A stretch of DNA of 64,000 nt from Ignisphaera aggregans DSM 17230 (GTDB lineage Archaea; Thermoproteota; Thermoprotei_A; Sulfolobales; Ignisphaeraceae): NCBI GenBank assembly GCA_000145985.1, contig CP002098.1, positions 1,282,501 through 1,346,500 of the forward strand. The letters are read 5' to 3'. Below are positions 26,234-34,892 of the stretch, piece by piece. Numbering within the stretch: position 1 is the stretch's first letter; each line of letters begins with the position of its first letter. The notes beneath the pieces are model-generated. The model had not been told where the DNA came from, made no database searches, and was given only the letters and a program-made list of their open reading frames with translations. The position numbers and the translations under genes were made by a program.

Positions 26234-27485
26234 ATATTATTATTATGGAGAGGTAGTGGATGTGGCAGTAGTTGTTAGAGATGGTATAGTTATAGAAAGT
26301 AGAGGCTTTGTAAATAAGGATATATGTAATAATAACATGTGTATAGATCTTAGATCTCATGGTATTGCTCTGCCAGGGTTTATCGATATACATACTCATT
26401 TAAGGGGTCTTCATCTAAGCTATAAAGAGGATGAGGAGACAGGTACAATGGCTGCTGCTAGAGGAGGATTTACAGCTGTTATAGATATGCCCAACACTAT
26501 TCCTAGGATAGATAATATTGATGCACTAGAGAGTAAGCTTAGGAGTCTTAGAGAAAAGGCATATGTTGATTACGGTATATACATATCTCCATCAAATAGT
26601 ATTCCTAGAGTAAATTCAATGCTAAATGTCGATGGTGTTATAGGTGTAAAGATATTTCCAGAAGACTTAAAGTATGTAGATATTGTCCTAGAGATTCTTA
26701 GACGTAGAAATTTTGATAGGCTCTTAATTGTTCATGCAGAACATCCTGACTATATAAGTGAATGTGAAGCTGGTCTTAGATGGAGATGTAGATCTATAGA
26801 TAGTGAATTAGTTGCACTAAAAATATTGGGAGAACTTTCTAGACGTGGTGATAGAATTCATGTAACTCATGTTACAAATACCACTACACTTCGATATGCT
26901 AGAAATATGGGCTTTTCTGTAGATACTTGTCCTCATTATCTATATCTCTCCTCGGAAGATGAGAGAACCCTTGGATGTATAGCTAAGGTGAATCCTCCGC
27001 TTAGAGAACCAAGTGTTAGAGATGAATTGCTTAGATCTATAAAGATGTTTGATGCTATTTCAACGGATCATGCACCTCATAGTATTGAAGAGAAGAGCAA
27101 ACCGTTTGATGAATGTCCTGCTGGTATACCATCTTTAGATATAGCTGGATCTCTAATTCTAAACCTTATTCATATGGACTTTCTATCTATAGATGATGTT
27201 ATTAGACTTACATCTCTAGGACCTGCAAAAATAATTGGTATAGATAGATGGGGCTGTATTCATGAAGGCTGTATAGCTAGCTATACAATTGTTGATCTAG
27301 ATAGCGAAATTATCGTAGATCCTAGCAAATTTTACTCCAAGGCTAAGTTCTCACCATATAGAGGAAGAAGATTGAAAGGAGTAGTGAAAGCTACAGTTAT
27401 TAGAGGATATGTTGTTTTTAATGGTGATAATCTGGATGAAAAACCGGTTCCAGAGCCATTAACAAAGTTTATGGTGAGAAAATGA
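26208..27485 (+). CDS. pyrC: Dihydroorotase
   Basis: A 425-residue amidohydrolase closing carbamoyl aspartate to dihydroorotate. Metal ligands are seen in IDIHTHLRG, in the VHAEHP and HVTHVTN histidines and in STDHAPHS. The carboxylated-lysine position fits GVKIFPED. The start is taken as TTG 26208 inside pyrK; the true N-terminus could lie a few codons downstream, since GGAGG sits just after this TTG. It overlaps pyrD by four bases. Confidence 0.94.
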   Translation: MSRRILILRYYYYGEVVDVAVVVRDGIVIESRGFVNKDICNNNMCIDLRSHGIALPGFIDIHTHLRGLHLSYKEDEETGTMAAARGGFTAVIDMPNTIPRIDNIDALESKLRSLREKAYVDYGIYISPSNSIPRVNSMLNVDGVIGVKIFPEDLKYVDIVLEILRRRNFDRLLIVHAEHPDYISECEAGLRWRCRSIDSELVALKILGELSRRGDRIHVTHVTNTTTLRYARNMGFSVDTCPHYLYLSSEDERTLGCIAKVNPPLREPSVRDELLRSIKMFDAISTDHAPHSIEEKSKPFDECPAGIPSLDIAGSLILNLIHMDFLSIDDVIRLTSLGPAKIIGIDRWGCIHEGCIASYTIVDLDSEIIVDPSKFYSKAKFSPYRGRRLKGVVKATVIRGYVVFNGDNLDEKPVPEPLTKFMVRK

Positions 27486-28387
27486 GTTTAGAAACAATTG
27501 TTGCAGGTATAGTGCTTAAGCATCCTATTATGAATGCAAGCGGTATATTGGGTGAGTATAGAGAGCATATAGCTAGATTAGCTAGATATGGATTTTCAGC
27601 AATAGTTACAAAAACTATTACACCCAGTCCTAGGAAAGGTTATGAACCACCAATAATAGTAGAGCTACCTAATGGAGGACTTCTTAATGCTGTTGGATTA
27701 GCTAATCCAGGTAAAGGTATTGTTTATGATTTGGTTAATGAAGCTAGGAAATATAGTTTGCCAATAATAATAAGCATTGGTGGTTCTAGTGAAAGGGAGT
27801 TCATTGAAGTAGCTTCACTTGCCGATGAATTTGGTGCTAACGGTATAGAGCTAAATCTAAGTTGTCCTCATGCAAAAGGCTATGGCATTGAAATTGGTGC
27901 AGATCCTAGTAGTGTTTATAGCATTGTAAAGGAGGTTTCATCTGTTGTCAAGATACCTATAATAGCCAAGTTAGGGTTGTGTGATAGAGTTGTAGAGTCC
28001 TCTATAAAGGCATTGAGTGGTGGAGCTAGGGCTTTAACTCTAATCAATACTGTGAAGGCTATGGCCATAGATGTATATACCATGAAGCCAATACTATCAA
28101 ATATCTTTGGAGGGCTCTCAGGTCCTCCAATACATCCGATAGCTGTAAGAATTGTATATGAAGTTTATAGGGAGACTGAAGCTGATATAATAGGCTGTGG
28201 AGGTGTAGATAGTTGGGAGAGTGCAGCAGAATTCTTCCTTGCAGGGGCAAAAGCGGTACAGATAGGTACAGCTATATATAGAGATGAGAATATAGTTAAT
28301 AATATTGTGCAAGGGCTTCAGCAGTGGCTTTACGAAATAGGGGCGAAGAGTATTAGGGATATTGTTGGTGCTGCACACAAGTTTTAA
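27482..28387 (+). CDS. pyrD: Dihydroorotate dehydrogenase, catalytic subunit (class 1B type)
   Basis: A 301-residue FMN TIM barrel oxidising dihydroorotate to orotate. Characteristic parts are PIMNASGILGE, TKTITPSPRKGYEPP, GIELNLSCPH (with the catalytic-base Cys used in class 1 enzymes) and CGGVDSWESAAEFFLAGA. Presence of pyrK three genes upstream indicates the heterotetrameric class 1B. It completes the pathway from carbamoyl aspartate to orotate in this operon. Confidence 0.95.
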   Translation: MSLETIVAGIVLKHPIMNASGILGEYREHIARLARYGFSAIVTKTITPSPRKGYEPPIIVELPNGGLLNAVGLANPGKGIVYDLVNEARKYSLPIIISIGGSSEREFIEVASLADEFGANGIELNLSCPHAKGYGIEIGADPSSVYSIVKEVSSVVKIPIIAKLGLCDRVVESSIKALSGGARALTLINTVKAMAIDVYTMKPILSNIFGGLSGPPIHPIAVRIVYEVYRETEADIIGCGGVDSWESAAEFFLAGAKAVQIGTAIYRDENIVNNIVQGLQQWLYEIGAKSIRDIVGAAHKF

Positions 28388-28447
28388 ACATCTTTAATCC
28401 TTCGAATAAACTAATTATCTCTTCTAGAACGTATACTACTGAGATTT

Positions 28448-29590
28448 ATGGGTTTGTGCAGACTTTGTAATAGATCTAGCATCACTATAAGTAGCTCTAT
28501 TAATGTCTGTGTCAATTGTTTAAGAGAGAAACCTGTAGAAGCCTTAAACATCGCTATGGAAATACATAGGAGATATAGAGCCTTTCTAGGCTTACCCATA
28601 GAACCTCCTAGAGATGTTAATGGTGTTAAGTGTAGGATATGTGTCAACGAATGTTCCATACCTAAAGATTCTGTTGGTTATTGTGGAGTGTGGAGAAATA
28701 GTAATGGAGTTCTAACTCCTGTAGAAGGATATGGGAAATCTATTGCATATGCATATCTAGATCCATTGCCAACAAACTGTGTTGCAACACCTGTATGTCC
28801 AGCTGCTACAGGTGTGGGGTATCCCAAGTATGCTATCTCTAGCTATGGAGAATATGGATACTATAATCTAGCTGTATTCTTTGCTGGATGTAACCTTGAC
28901 TGTGTTTTTTGTCAGAATTGGGATCACAAGGATATTATTACTAGTTGGGATCTACGCAAAAGATATACTATAGATAGAGAGTATTTAATTGAAAAAGCTC
29001 TGAAGAATGATAGAATTACATGTATATGTTTCTTTGGTGGTGATCCAGGGCCACATATAATAGATGCTCTTTATATCTCTAGAAAAATAGTTGAAAATAA
29101 AGGAAGTAGCATTAAGAGGATATGTTGGGAAACAAATGGACTTGTAAATACAGAGATTATGAGGGAGATGGCAAGACTCAGTCTAGAGAGTGGAGGTATT
29201 GTAAAGATAGATTGGAAAGCATGGACATCATCTATATATCAAGCTTTAACAGGAATTGATGGATATAGAGCTGTAGAGAGGATTAAGAAGAATGTAGAAC
29301 TTGTGGCAAAATTAGGTAAATTAAGAGAAGAAGTACCGCTTCTTGTAATTAGCATTCTCCTAGTCCCAGGATATGTGGATACTCTAGAGGTACTAAATAT
29401 AGCTAAATATATAGTGTCAATAGATAGCAGAATACCCTTAATATTACTAGCATTTCATCCAGATCACTTACTAAGAGATTTATCTCCAACAAGTAAAAGA
29501 CATGCATATGAAGCATATAAGATAGCTAAGGAGGTAGGGGTTGAGAGAGTATATATAGGAAATGAATGGCTCTTAGGAAACTACTATTGA
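28448..29590 (+). CDS. Radical SAM protein (PflA/AmmeMemoRadiSam-like)
   Basis: A 380-residue radical SAM enzyme. An N-terminal Cys-rich section (LCRLC...VCVNC, KCRICVNECSI, YCGVW) precedes the cluster motif AGCNLDCVFCQNW (C-x3-C-x2-C, about residues 150-158). GGDPGPH and WETNGL are the expected glycine-rich and SAM-ribose segments. This layout matches archaeal PflX/COG1180-type proteins whose substrates are mostly unknown. No glycyl-radical enzyme is nearby. It is 60 bases after pyrD and may be read from that operon. Confidence 0.85.
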   Translation: MGLCRLCNRSSITISSSINVCVNCLREKPVEALNIAMEIHRRYRAFLGLPIEPPRDVNGVKCRICVNECSIPKDSVGYCGVWRNSNGVLTPVEGYGKSIAYAYLDPLPTNCVATPVCPAATGVGYPKYAISSYGEYGYYNLAVFFAGCNLDCVFCQNWDHKDIITSWDLRKRYTIDREYLIEKALKNDRITCICFFGGDPGPHIIDALYISRKIVENKGSSIKRICWETNGLVNTEIMREMARLSLESGGIVKIDWKAWTSSIYQALTGIDGYRAVERIKKNVELVAKLGKLREEVPLLVISILLVPGYVDTLEVLNIAKYIVSIDSRIPLILLAFHPDHLLRDLSPTSKRHAYEAYKIAKEVGVERVYIGNEWLLGNYY

Positions 29591-29646
29591 TATCAAATAT
29601 CAAAATAGATAATGAGTTATATCAATACTCGCACAGGTTTGGATAT

Positions 29647-29724
29647 TGGTGCCGCGGCCGGGATTTGAACCCGGGTCACGGGCTCGAGAGGCCCGCATAC
29701 TTGACCGGGCTATACTACCGCGGC
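29647..29724 (-). tRNA. tRNA-Glu (anticodon CTC), CCA encoded
   Basis: Minus-strand cloverleaf: acceptor GCCGCGG/CCGCGGC, anticodon stem CGGGC/GCCCG around loop CTCTCGA (anticodon CTC), T arm CCGGG TTCAAAT CCCGG, discriminator A and an encoded CCA (complement of 29647-29649). No intron. It lies between the radical SAM gene and the translation cluster. Confidence 0.96.
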
Positions 29725-29795
29725 GCTGATTTATAGATGTTTTGTTATAAGGACTTAAAAGCTTTTTACCTATAGATCTTGTCTAGTGATTTGTA

Positions 29796-30134
29796 TTGAG
29801 GCGAAGGGTAGAGAGGTTATTGAGAGATATTGCTTTACAGAGGATTGATATTCTATATGGTTTAGGTGTTGAAGCTGTTAGGAGGGGGGATTATGCTTTG
29901 GCTAAGAGGTATGGAGAGCTTATTAGGAGGATAGCTATGAAAGCACGTGTAAGGATTCCAAAGGGTATTAAGAGGTGGATTTGTAAGAATTGCAATGTTA
30001 TAATGGTTCCAGGTATAAATGTTAGAATTAGAACTAGGAGGGAGGGTAAAACTCTTAGGATTGTAACTAGATGTTTAGTCTGTGGTTGGATTCATAGATA
30101 TGAATTTATTAGAGGGGGGAGTGATGGGATATAA
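29796..30134 (+). CDS. rnp4: RNase P protein subunit Rpp21 (Rnp4)
   Basis: A 112-residue homologue of eukaryotic Rpp21/Rpr2, part of the archaeal RNase P that trims tRNA 5' leaders. N-terminal helices are Arg-rich (AKRYGELIRRIAMKARVRIP), followed by a zinc ribbon WICKNCNVIMVPG...RCLVCGWIHRYEF. The start is TTG 29796. The end overlaps the next gene, whose GAGGGGGG ribosome-binding site lies within the last codons. It heads the translation/secretion cluster. Confidence 0.92.
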   Translation: MRRRVERLLRDIALQRIDILYGLGVEAVRRGDYALAKRYGELIRRIAMKARVRIPKGIKRWICKNCNVIMVPGINVRIRTRREGKTLRIVTRCLVCGWIHRYEFIRGGSDGI

Positions 30135-30423
30135 GAAAGCTATAGGTAGGCTTAAGAAACAGAAGATAGCTATACATAGAGCTGATGTTAATATAGGTAA
30201 GAATGGTTTGCATGAGAATGTTGTAAATGAGATAAAGAGGAGGTTAGAGCTAGAAGGAGTTATAAAGATTAGAATACTTAAGAGTGCTAGGCAATATGTA
30301 AGTGAAGATGATATATATCAATTGGCGAGGAATATAGATGCTATAGTTGCTGATGTAAGAGGATATACATATGTATTGATTAGTAAGAAAGCTCTTAAGG
30401 GAAATCCTAGAAAGATATCCTAA
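30124..30423 (+). CDS. YhbY/CRM-domain RNA-binding protein
   Basis: A 99-residue CRS1-YhbY domain protein. It shows the fold's IHRADVNIGKNGLHENVVNEI and VIKIRIL segments with the GxxG-like loop and a final strand GYTYVLISKK. ATG 30124 is chosen because AGAGGGGGG lies just upstream; an in-frame ATG at 30082 is inside rnp4. Bacterial relatives bind pre-50S ribosomes, so a role in ribosome or RNase P assembly is plausible given its place between rnp4 and S19e. Confidence 0.87.
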   Translation: MGYKKAIGRLKKQKIAIHRADVNIGKNGLHENVVNEIKRRLELEGVIKIRILKSARQYVSEDDIYQLARNIDAIVADVRGYTYVLISKKALKGNPRKIS

Positions 30424-30448
30424 ACACTGTAAAGGGTTAGATCCATCA

Positions 30449-30934
30449 ATGGTTACAGTAAGAGATGTACCAGCAGATATGCTTATAGATAGATTAGCAA
30501 AGTATTTAAAGGAAAATATCTCTGTTATTAGACCTCCTCACTGGGCTCTTTTCAGTAAAACAGGTTCCCATAGAGAAAGAGTTCCTGATAATCCAGATTG
30601 GTGGTACTATAGAGCAGCGGCAATTCTAAGGAAGCTTTATCTAGCAGAAGAGCCTATTGGTATTGAAACATTTAGAACTATTTTTGGAGGGCTAAAGAGA
30701 AGAGGATCAGCACCTCCACACTTTAGGAAATGTGGAGGCTCAAATATAAGAAAAATATTACAGCAGCTTGAAGCTGCACACCTGGTTATGAAGACTCCAA
30801 AAGGGCGTGTAATATCGGGTGAGGGTAGAAGGCTACTGGATAGGATAGCTAATGAAATATTTAATGAGCTTATAAAAACCAGACCTGAATTAGCAAAATA
30901 TGGATCTCTAGCTAGTAAACAAGTACAGAGTTAG
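30449..30934 (+). CDS. rps19e: Ribosomal protein S19e
   Basis: A 161-residue small-subunit protein shared by archaea and eukaryotes. The family signature is seen in RPPHWALFSKTGSHRERVP, WWYYRAAAILRKLYL and GLKRRGSAPPHFRKCGGSNIR. It assembles into the head of the 30S. Length is normal, with a short C-terminal extension. It lies 25 bases after the YhbY-like gene. Confidence 0.96.
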   Translation: MVTVRDVPADMLIDRLAKYLKENISVIRPPHWALFSKTGSHRERVPDNPDWWYYRAAAILRKLYLAEEPIGIETFRTIFGGLKRRGSAPPHFRKCGGSNIRKILQQLEAAHLVMKTPKGRVISGEGRRLLDRIANEIFNELIKTRPELAKYGSLASKQVQS

Positions 30935-31002
30935 AGCATTAAGCACATAAACTTAGTTATGCATATATAGAAACAGCTTATTAGTACTATGGGTGAAAAG
31001 AT

Positions 31003-31356
31003 ATGGAGATGGACTCTTATAATGATGAAGAAGTAGCAGCATTATTAGAGAAACAGTATAGAGAACTCTTAATGAGGAGAAGAGAGCTTGAGAGAAGAAG
31101 GCTTGAGAAGGAGGCAGAAGAAGCTAGGAGACAAGAGATACTTAGAACCATACTAACACCTGAAGCAAGAGAGCGTTTAGCAAACATAAAACTTGTTAGA
31201 CCGGAAATAGCTAAAGCTGTTGAAGATAGACTAATAGTATTAGCACTTCAGGGAAGAATAAATAGACCTATTACAGATGAGGAGCTAAAAGCTATTTTAT
31301 CTGAGATCTATGAGAAGACGAGGAGAGAGTTTAGAATAAGTATTCGTGAGAAATAG
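31003..31356 (+). CDS. PDCD5-family DNA-binding protein
   Basis: A 117-residue helical protein of the PDCD5/TFAR19 family. The N-terminal helix is highly charged (RRRELERRRLEKEAEEARRQ) and is followed by the conserved three-helix core ILTPEARERLANIKLVRPE, AVEDRLIVLALQGRI and ITDEELKAIL. GGGTGAAAAG precedes the ATG. It lies between S19e and L39e, a common archaeal position. Archaeal relatives bind nucleic acid; the precise role is unclear. Confidence 0.9.
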   Translation: MEMDSYNDEEVAALLEKQYRELLMRRRELERRRLEKEAEEARRQEILRTILTPEARERLANIKLVRPEIAKAVEDRLIVLALQGRINRPITDEELKAILSEIYEKTRREFRISIREK

Positions 31357-31366
31357 GGAAAAGCTT

Positions 31367-31525
31367 ATGGCAAGGAATAAGCCCTTAGCTAAAAAGCTTA
31401 GACTTATAAATAGAGAGAAATCTAATCAGCCCATACCAGTATGGGTTACCATGAAAACAAGGCTAAAAGTTAGAAGAAGTTTTAGATTAAGGCATTGGAG
31501 AAGATCAAAGCTTGGTGATGTATAG
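31367..31525 (+). CDS. rpl39e: Ribosomal protein L39e
   Basis: A 52-residue, very basic large-subunit protein, too short for many gene callers. It reads MARNKPLAKKLRLINREKSN, continues with PIPVWVTMKTRLKV and ends RHWRRSKLGDV, all typical of L39e, which lines the peptide exit tunnel. It starts at ATG 31367, 10 bases after the PDCD5 stop, and ends 11 bases before L31e, filling an otherwise unexplained gap in the operon. Confidence 0.95.
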   Translation: MARNKPLAKKLRLINREKSNQPIPVWVTMKTRLKVRRSFRLRHWRRSKLGDV

Positions 31526-31536
31526 GGTGAATATTT

Positions 31537-31809
31537 ATGCCGAGTAGTAAGAGTGAAGGTATCTATATAATACCTCTAAGACGTGTCTATATGGCGAAGG
31601 GAAGAAGAGATAGGGGTAAAAGAGCTATAAGATATATTCGTAAGTTTCTAGAGAGACATTTGGGTGGAAGAGTTCTATTAGATCCATATATAAGTAGCTA
31701 TGTATATCAGAGAAAGATAGAGAAACCACCGCGTTATATCGTAGTAAAGTTTATGAGAATTGATGAGGGAGTATATAAAGCTATGCTTGCTTTTTTGGTA
31801 AAGAGGTAG
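31537..31809 (+). CDS. rpl31e: Ribosomal protein L31e
   Basis: A 90-residue large-subunit protein. IYIIPLRRVYMAKGRRDRGK, then AIRYIRKFLERHLG and a basic C-terminal strand are diagnostic. It sits near the exit tunnel next to L39e's product. GGGTGAATATTT precedes ATG 31537. Downstream aIF6 begins 9 bases after the stop. Confidence 0.95.
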   Translation: MPSSKSEGIYIIPLRRVYMAKGRRDRGKRAIRYIRKFLERHLGGRVLLDPYISSYVYQRKIEKPPRYIVVKFMRIDEGVYKAMLAFLVKR

Positions 31810-31817
31810 TCTTCTAG

Positions 31818-32483
31818 ATGAACATAGAGAAGATAAATTATAAAGGTAATCCAAATATAGGCGTATTTATGTTTTCTAATGATAAAATAACATTAGTACC
31901 CAAGGATACTGATGATAAAATTCTAAATATAGTTGCAAAAGTATTGGGATCACGTGTTCTGAGGATCACTTTAGGGGGTATGAATATCGTTGGAATATTT
32001 GTTGCAGGAAATAATAAAGGATTGCTGCTTTCTCCTCTCGTAAGAGAAGATGAGTATAGGTTAATAAAAAGCTCTTTTGATGGTAATGTAGCTATAGTAA
32101 AAACAAGGTTTACTGCAGTGGGTAATGTGATACTGGTTAATGATAGAGCTGCCTATGTACATCCAGATGCCTTTGATGAACTTAAAAATTATGTAAAGGA
32201 ATATCTGGAGGTAGAAATAGTGGAGAAGGGAACTATTGCAGAAATACCTACAGTAGGTTCAGCTGCCTATGTAAATAATATTGGTGGGATAGTACATCCA
32301 GAGGCTTCAGATAGAGAAATAGAATATCTTTCTAATTTATTTGGTGTGAAAATGGATGTAGGAACTGTAAACTTTGGTATAGGGTTTATAAGGTCTGGTT
32401 TAGTTGGTAATAATCGCGGTCTCCTAGTAGGTGATAGAACAACAGGTCCCGAAATTATGAGGATAAGTAAGATTTTTGGGTGA
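31818..32483 (+). CDS. Translation initiation factor aIF6
   Basis: A 221-residue anti-association factor that binds the 50S subunit. It shows the five-fold repeat of short units typical of eIF6, for example NPNIGVFMFSND, LGGMNIVGIFVAGNNKGLL, VNDRAAYVHPDAF and GSAAYVNNIGGIVHPEAS. Length matches the archaeal family. It is in the usual L39e-L31e-aIF6-L18a order. Confidence 0.96.
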   Translation: MNIEKINYKGNPNIGVFMFSNDKITLVPKDTDDKILNIVAKVLGSRVLRITLGGMNIVGIFVAGNNKGLLLSPLVREDEYRLIKSSFDGNVAIVKTRFTAVGNVILVNDRAAYVHPDAFDELKNYVKEYLEVEIVEKGTIAEIPTVGSAAYVNNIGGIVHPEASDREIEYLSNLFGVKMDVGTVNFGIGFIRSGLVGNNRGLLVGDRTTGPEIMRISKIFG

Positions 32484-32489
32484 ATATAT

Positions 32490-32753
32490 ATGAGTAATGA
32501 TGTAAAAATATATAGAATTACAGGCCTCATGTTAATAGCTCAAGACAAATTACCTAGATGGCAGAAGTTCATAGTTGAGGTAAGAGCTCTCAAACCTGAA
32601 CATGCTATAGAGAAAGTGGTATCTGAGATTGGTGGTAGACATAAGGTTAAGAGGAGTAATATAAAAATAGTTAAAGTGGAGGAGATAAGTCTTGATGAAG
32701 TTCAAAGTAAGTATGTCAAAGATCTAAGTACCATTACATATATGGTGATATAA
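32490..32753 (+). CDS. rpl18a: Ribosomal protein L18a (LX / L20e family)
   Basis: An 87-residue protein with KIYRITGLMLIAQDKLPRWQ, FIVEVRALKPEHAIEKV and GGRHKVKRSNIKI, the LX signature. It ends with a short acidic tail. The stop overlaps the ATG of prefoldin alpha by one base (TAATG). It is present in crenarchaeal 50S subunits, sometimes in more than one copy per ribosome. Confidence 0.93.
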   Translation: MSNDVKIYRITGLMLIAQDKLPRWQKFIVEVRALKPEHAIEKVVSEIGGRHKVKRSNIKIVKVEEISLDEVQSKYVKDLSTITYMVI

Positions 32754-33214
32754 TGTCACAACCAAGTGAGGAAAATATTGAGGAGATTGCACAACAATTA
32801 ATTTTACAACTCAATGAGCTTCGTAATGCTATACAGCTAGTTCAAGGTAGATCATTAGCAATATCAAGTGAGTTACAGGAGATTAGATTAGCATATGAAA
32901 CTCTTTCAACAATTAGAAAATTTAGTCAAAGCAATGTCCTAGCATCTCTAGATAGACAGGGATATGTCTTTGTGAAGATGCATCTAGCTGAATCTGATAG
33001 AGCTATAGTGAGAATAAGTCGAGATCTATATGCTTTACTACCTATAGAGAATGCTATGAACATTCTATCAATGTATGAAAAGGATCTTATCTCAGAGCTT
33101 CGTGAGACTGAGGCAGAGCTAAAGAAGCTAAATGAGCTCTACGAACAACTTCAAAAGAAACTTCAAGAATATTTAGCTATATTATCACAAAAAGAAAGGA
33201 CTACTAAAAAATAG
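32753..33214 (+). CDS. pfdA: Prefoldin subunit alpha
   Basis: A 153-residue coiled-coil chaperone subunit. N-terminal and C-terminal helices (IAQQLILQLNELRNAIQLVQ and ELRETEAELKKLNELYEQLQ) flank a beta-hairpin region with SNVLASLDRQGYVFVKM. It forms a hexamer with prefoldin beta (not in this window) that hands unfolded protein to the thermosome. It overlaps L18a by one base. Confidence 0.92.
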   Translation: MSQPSEENIEEIAQQLILQLNELRNAIQLVQGRSLAISSELQEIRLAYETLSTIRKFSQSNVLASLDRQGYVFVKMHLAESDRAIVRISRDLYALLPIENAMNILSMYEKDLISELRETEAELKKLNELYEQLQKKLQEYLAILSQKERTTKK

Positions 33215-33236
33215 ATAAGGAGAGGTATAGTATATA

Positions 33237-34157
33237 GTGTTTCAAAAGATTCGCAATGCTGTTCAGAATTTTGTTAAACAGATTTCTGATGCAATAAGAT
33301 ATAAGACTCTTGATGAAAAAGATATTTCTAGATATTGTGATAATCTTTTAAATGAGTTAATAGAATCTGATGTAGCTTATGATGTTGCTGAGAAGATTGT
33401 AACAGATATTGGAAATCGATTGAGAGAGATAAAGATTCCTAGAGGTACAAATGTTGAGGAATACATAAATAATATTGTAATTGATGTACTACGAAAGCTT
33501 CTAGATAATGCAACATCTTATGACTTTATAGAGTATATAGCTAAATCATCTGAGAAACCAGTTAAGATAGTATTTATGGGTATAAATGGTGTAGGTAAAA
33601 CTACAACGATTGCTAAAGTTGCATATATGTTGAAGAAAGCAGGTGTAAAGCCTGTAATAGTAGCTGCAGATACATTTAGAGCTGGTGCCCAAGAACAGCT
33701 GAAAAAGCATAGTGAGAGACTTGGTATACCATTTATTGGTGGTAAATATGGTGCAGATCCTGCGGCTGTTGCATTCGATGGTATTGTATTTGCATCTAAA
33801 AATAGGTTTGATGTTGTTTTAATCGATACTGCTGGTAGAATGCATATAGATGTAGATCTTATGAATGAGCTGAAGAAGGTTATTAAGGTTGTAAAGCCTC
33901 ATATAAAGGTGCTTGTATTAGATGCTCTTACAGGTAATGATGCTATAGAACAGGCTAAGAAATTTGATGAGGCTATAGGTATAGATGGTGTAATACTAAC
34001 AAAACTAGATGCAGATGCAAGTGGAGGTGCAGCAGTATCTGTTGTTGCAGGTCTTGGTAAGAAGATTTTCTATGTAGGTGTAGGCCAAGGATATGACGAT
34101 CTTATTAGATATAGCTCCGATATAATAATAAGATTACTTTTTAAGCAATCTAAATAA
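33237..34157 (+). CDS. ftsY: Signal recognition particle receptor FtsY
   Basis: A 306-residue SRP GTPase that docks ribosome-SRP complexes at the membrane. After a short N-domain, the G domain has GINGVGKTTTIAKVAYML (G1, about residues 116-133), DTFRAGAQEQL, DTAGRMHIDVDLMNEL and TKLDADASGGAAVSV. The acidic A domain of bacterial FtsY is absent, as usual in archaea. The start is GTG 33237. It is followed by SecE, linking targeting and translocation in one operon. Confidence 0.96.
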   Translation: MFQKIRNAVQNFVKQISDAIRYKTLDEKDISRYCDNLLNELIESDVAYDVAEKIVTDIGNRLREIKIPRGTNVEEYINNIVIDVLRKLLDNATSYDFIEYIAKSSEKPVKIVFMGINGVGKTTTIAKVAYMLKKAGVKPVIVAADTFRAGAQEQLKKHSERLGIPFIGGKYGADPAAVAFDGIVFASKNRFDVVLIDTAGRMHIDVDLMNELKKVIKVVKPHIKVLVLDALTGNDAIEQAKKFDEAIGIDGVILTKLDADASGGAAVSVVAGLGKKIFYVGVGQGYDDLIRYSSDIIIRLLFKQSK

Positions 34158-34170
34158 GAGATTTCTGTAG

Positions 34171-34380
34171 ATGTGGGTAATCATGCCTATATCACTAAGA
34201 AATATCTTTGAAGATATAAGGAAAATACTTGAATTAGCAGAGAAGCCCGAGGGTGATGACTTTAGACAGATACTTAAGATAACATTTTTGGGCTTAGCAA
34301 TTGTTGGTTTAGCGGCTTTTGCTATATCAATTGCAATAACATATATATTTCAGTTAGCTGGTATAGAAATACCGAGTTAG
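34171..34380 (+). CDS. secE: Preprotein translocase subunit SecE (Sec61 gamma)
   Basis: A protein of 65-69 residues with an amphipathic N-terminal helix (SLRNIFEDIRKILELAEKP) and one transmembrane helix near the C-terminus (ITFLGLAIVGLAAFAISIAI). Either ATG 34171 or ATG 34183 could be the start; GTGGGT before the second is a possible ribosome-binding site. It clamps SecY in the membrane. Position between ftsY and spt5 is typical for archaea. Confidence 0.92.
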   Translation: MWVIMPISLRNIFEDIRKILELAEKPEGDDFRQILKITFLGLAIVGLAAFAISIAITYIFQLAGIEIPS

Positions 34381-34389
34381 GGGAGGTAT

Positions 34390-34890
34390 ATGGAGGTAGC
34401 AGATAAAGGATCTGAATCAAATACTTCGCTAATGAAAACAAGTAAAAATATGTTTTTTGCTATTAGAACTACAGCTGGTCAGGAAACTAATGTCGCTTTA
34501 ATGATAGAGGTTAGAGCTAAAACATCTAATTTACCTATATACTCAATACTCTCATTACCAAATTTAAAGGGGTATATAGTGCTAGAGACACCAGGTCTTC
34601 ATATAGTTTATGAGGCTATTAGAGGTCTAAAACATGTTAAGGGTAAGACATCAGGAACATTAAGATGGGAAGATTTGGAGGCTCTTATAAAGCCAAGGTC
34701 TCTAATAGAGCTTATTCAGGTTGGTGAGGAAGTCGAGGTTGTTGCAGGTCCGTTTAGAGGAATGAAAGCTAAAATTATCGCTATAGATAAAACTCGTAAT
34801 GAAGTTTCACTTAACGTTTTAGAGGCGAGCTATCCACTTACAATAACAGTACCTGTAGACTATATTAGGCCTTCAAAGAGGGAGATGTAG
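34390..34890 (+). CDS. spt5: Transcription elongation factor Spt5 (NusG homologue)
   Basis: A 166-residue NGN-KOW protein that binds the RNA polymerase clamp. The NGN domain has [20 protein letters not shown] and [11 protein letters not shown], and the KOW domain has [17 protein letters not shown]. The N-terminal 18 residues are an extra Ser/Lys-rich tail. GGGGAGGT precedes ATG 34390. It is immediately followed by the L11-L1-L10 ribosomal genes. Confidence 0.95.
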   Translation: MEVADKGSESNTSLMKTSKNMFFAIRTTAGQETNVALMIEVRAKTSNLPIYSILSLPNLKGYIVLETPGLHIVYEAIRGLKHVKGKTSGTLRWEDLEALIKPRSLIELIQVGEEVEVVAGPFRGMKAKIIAIDKTRNEVSLNVLEASYPLTITVPVDYIRPSKREM

Positions 34891-34892
34891 AT

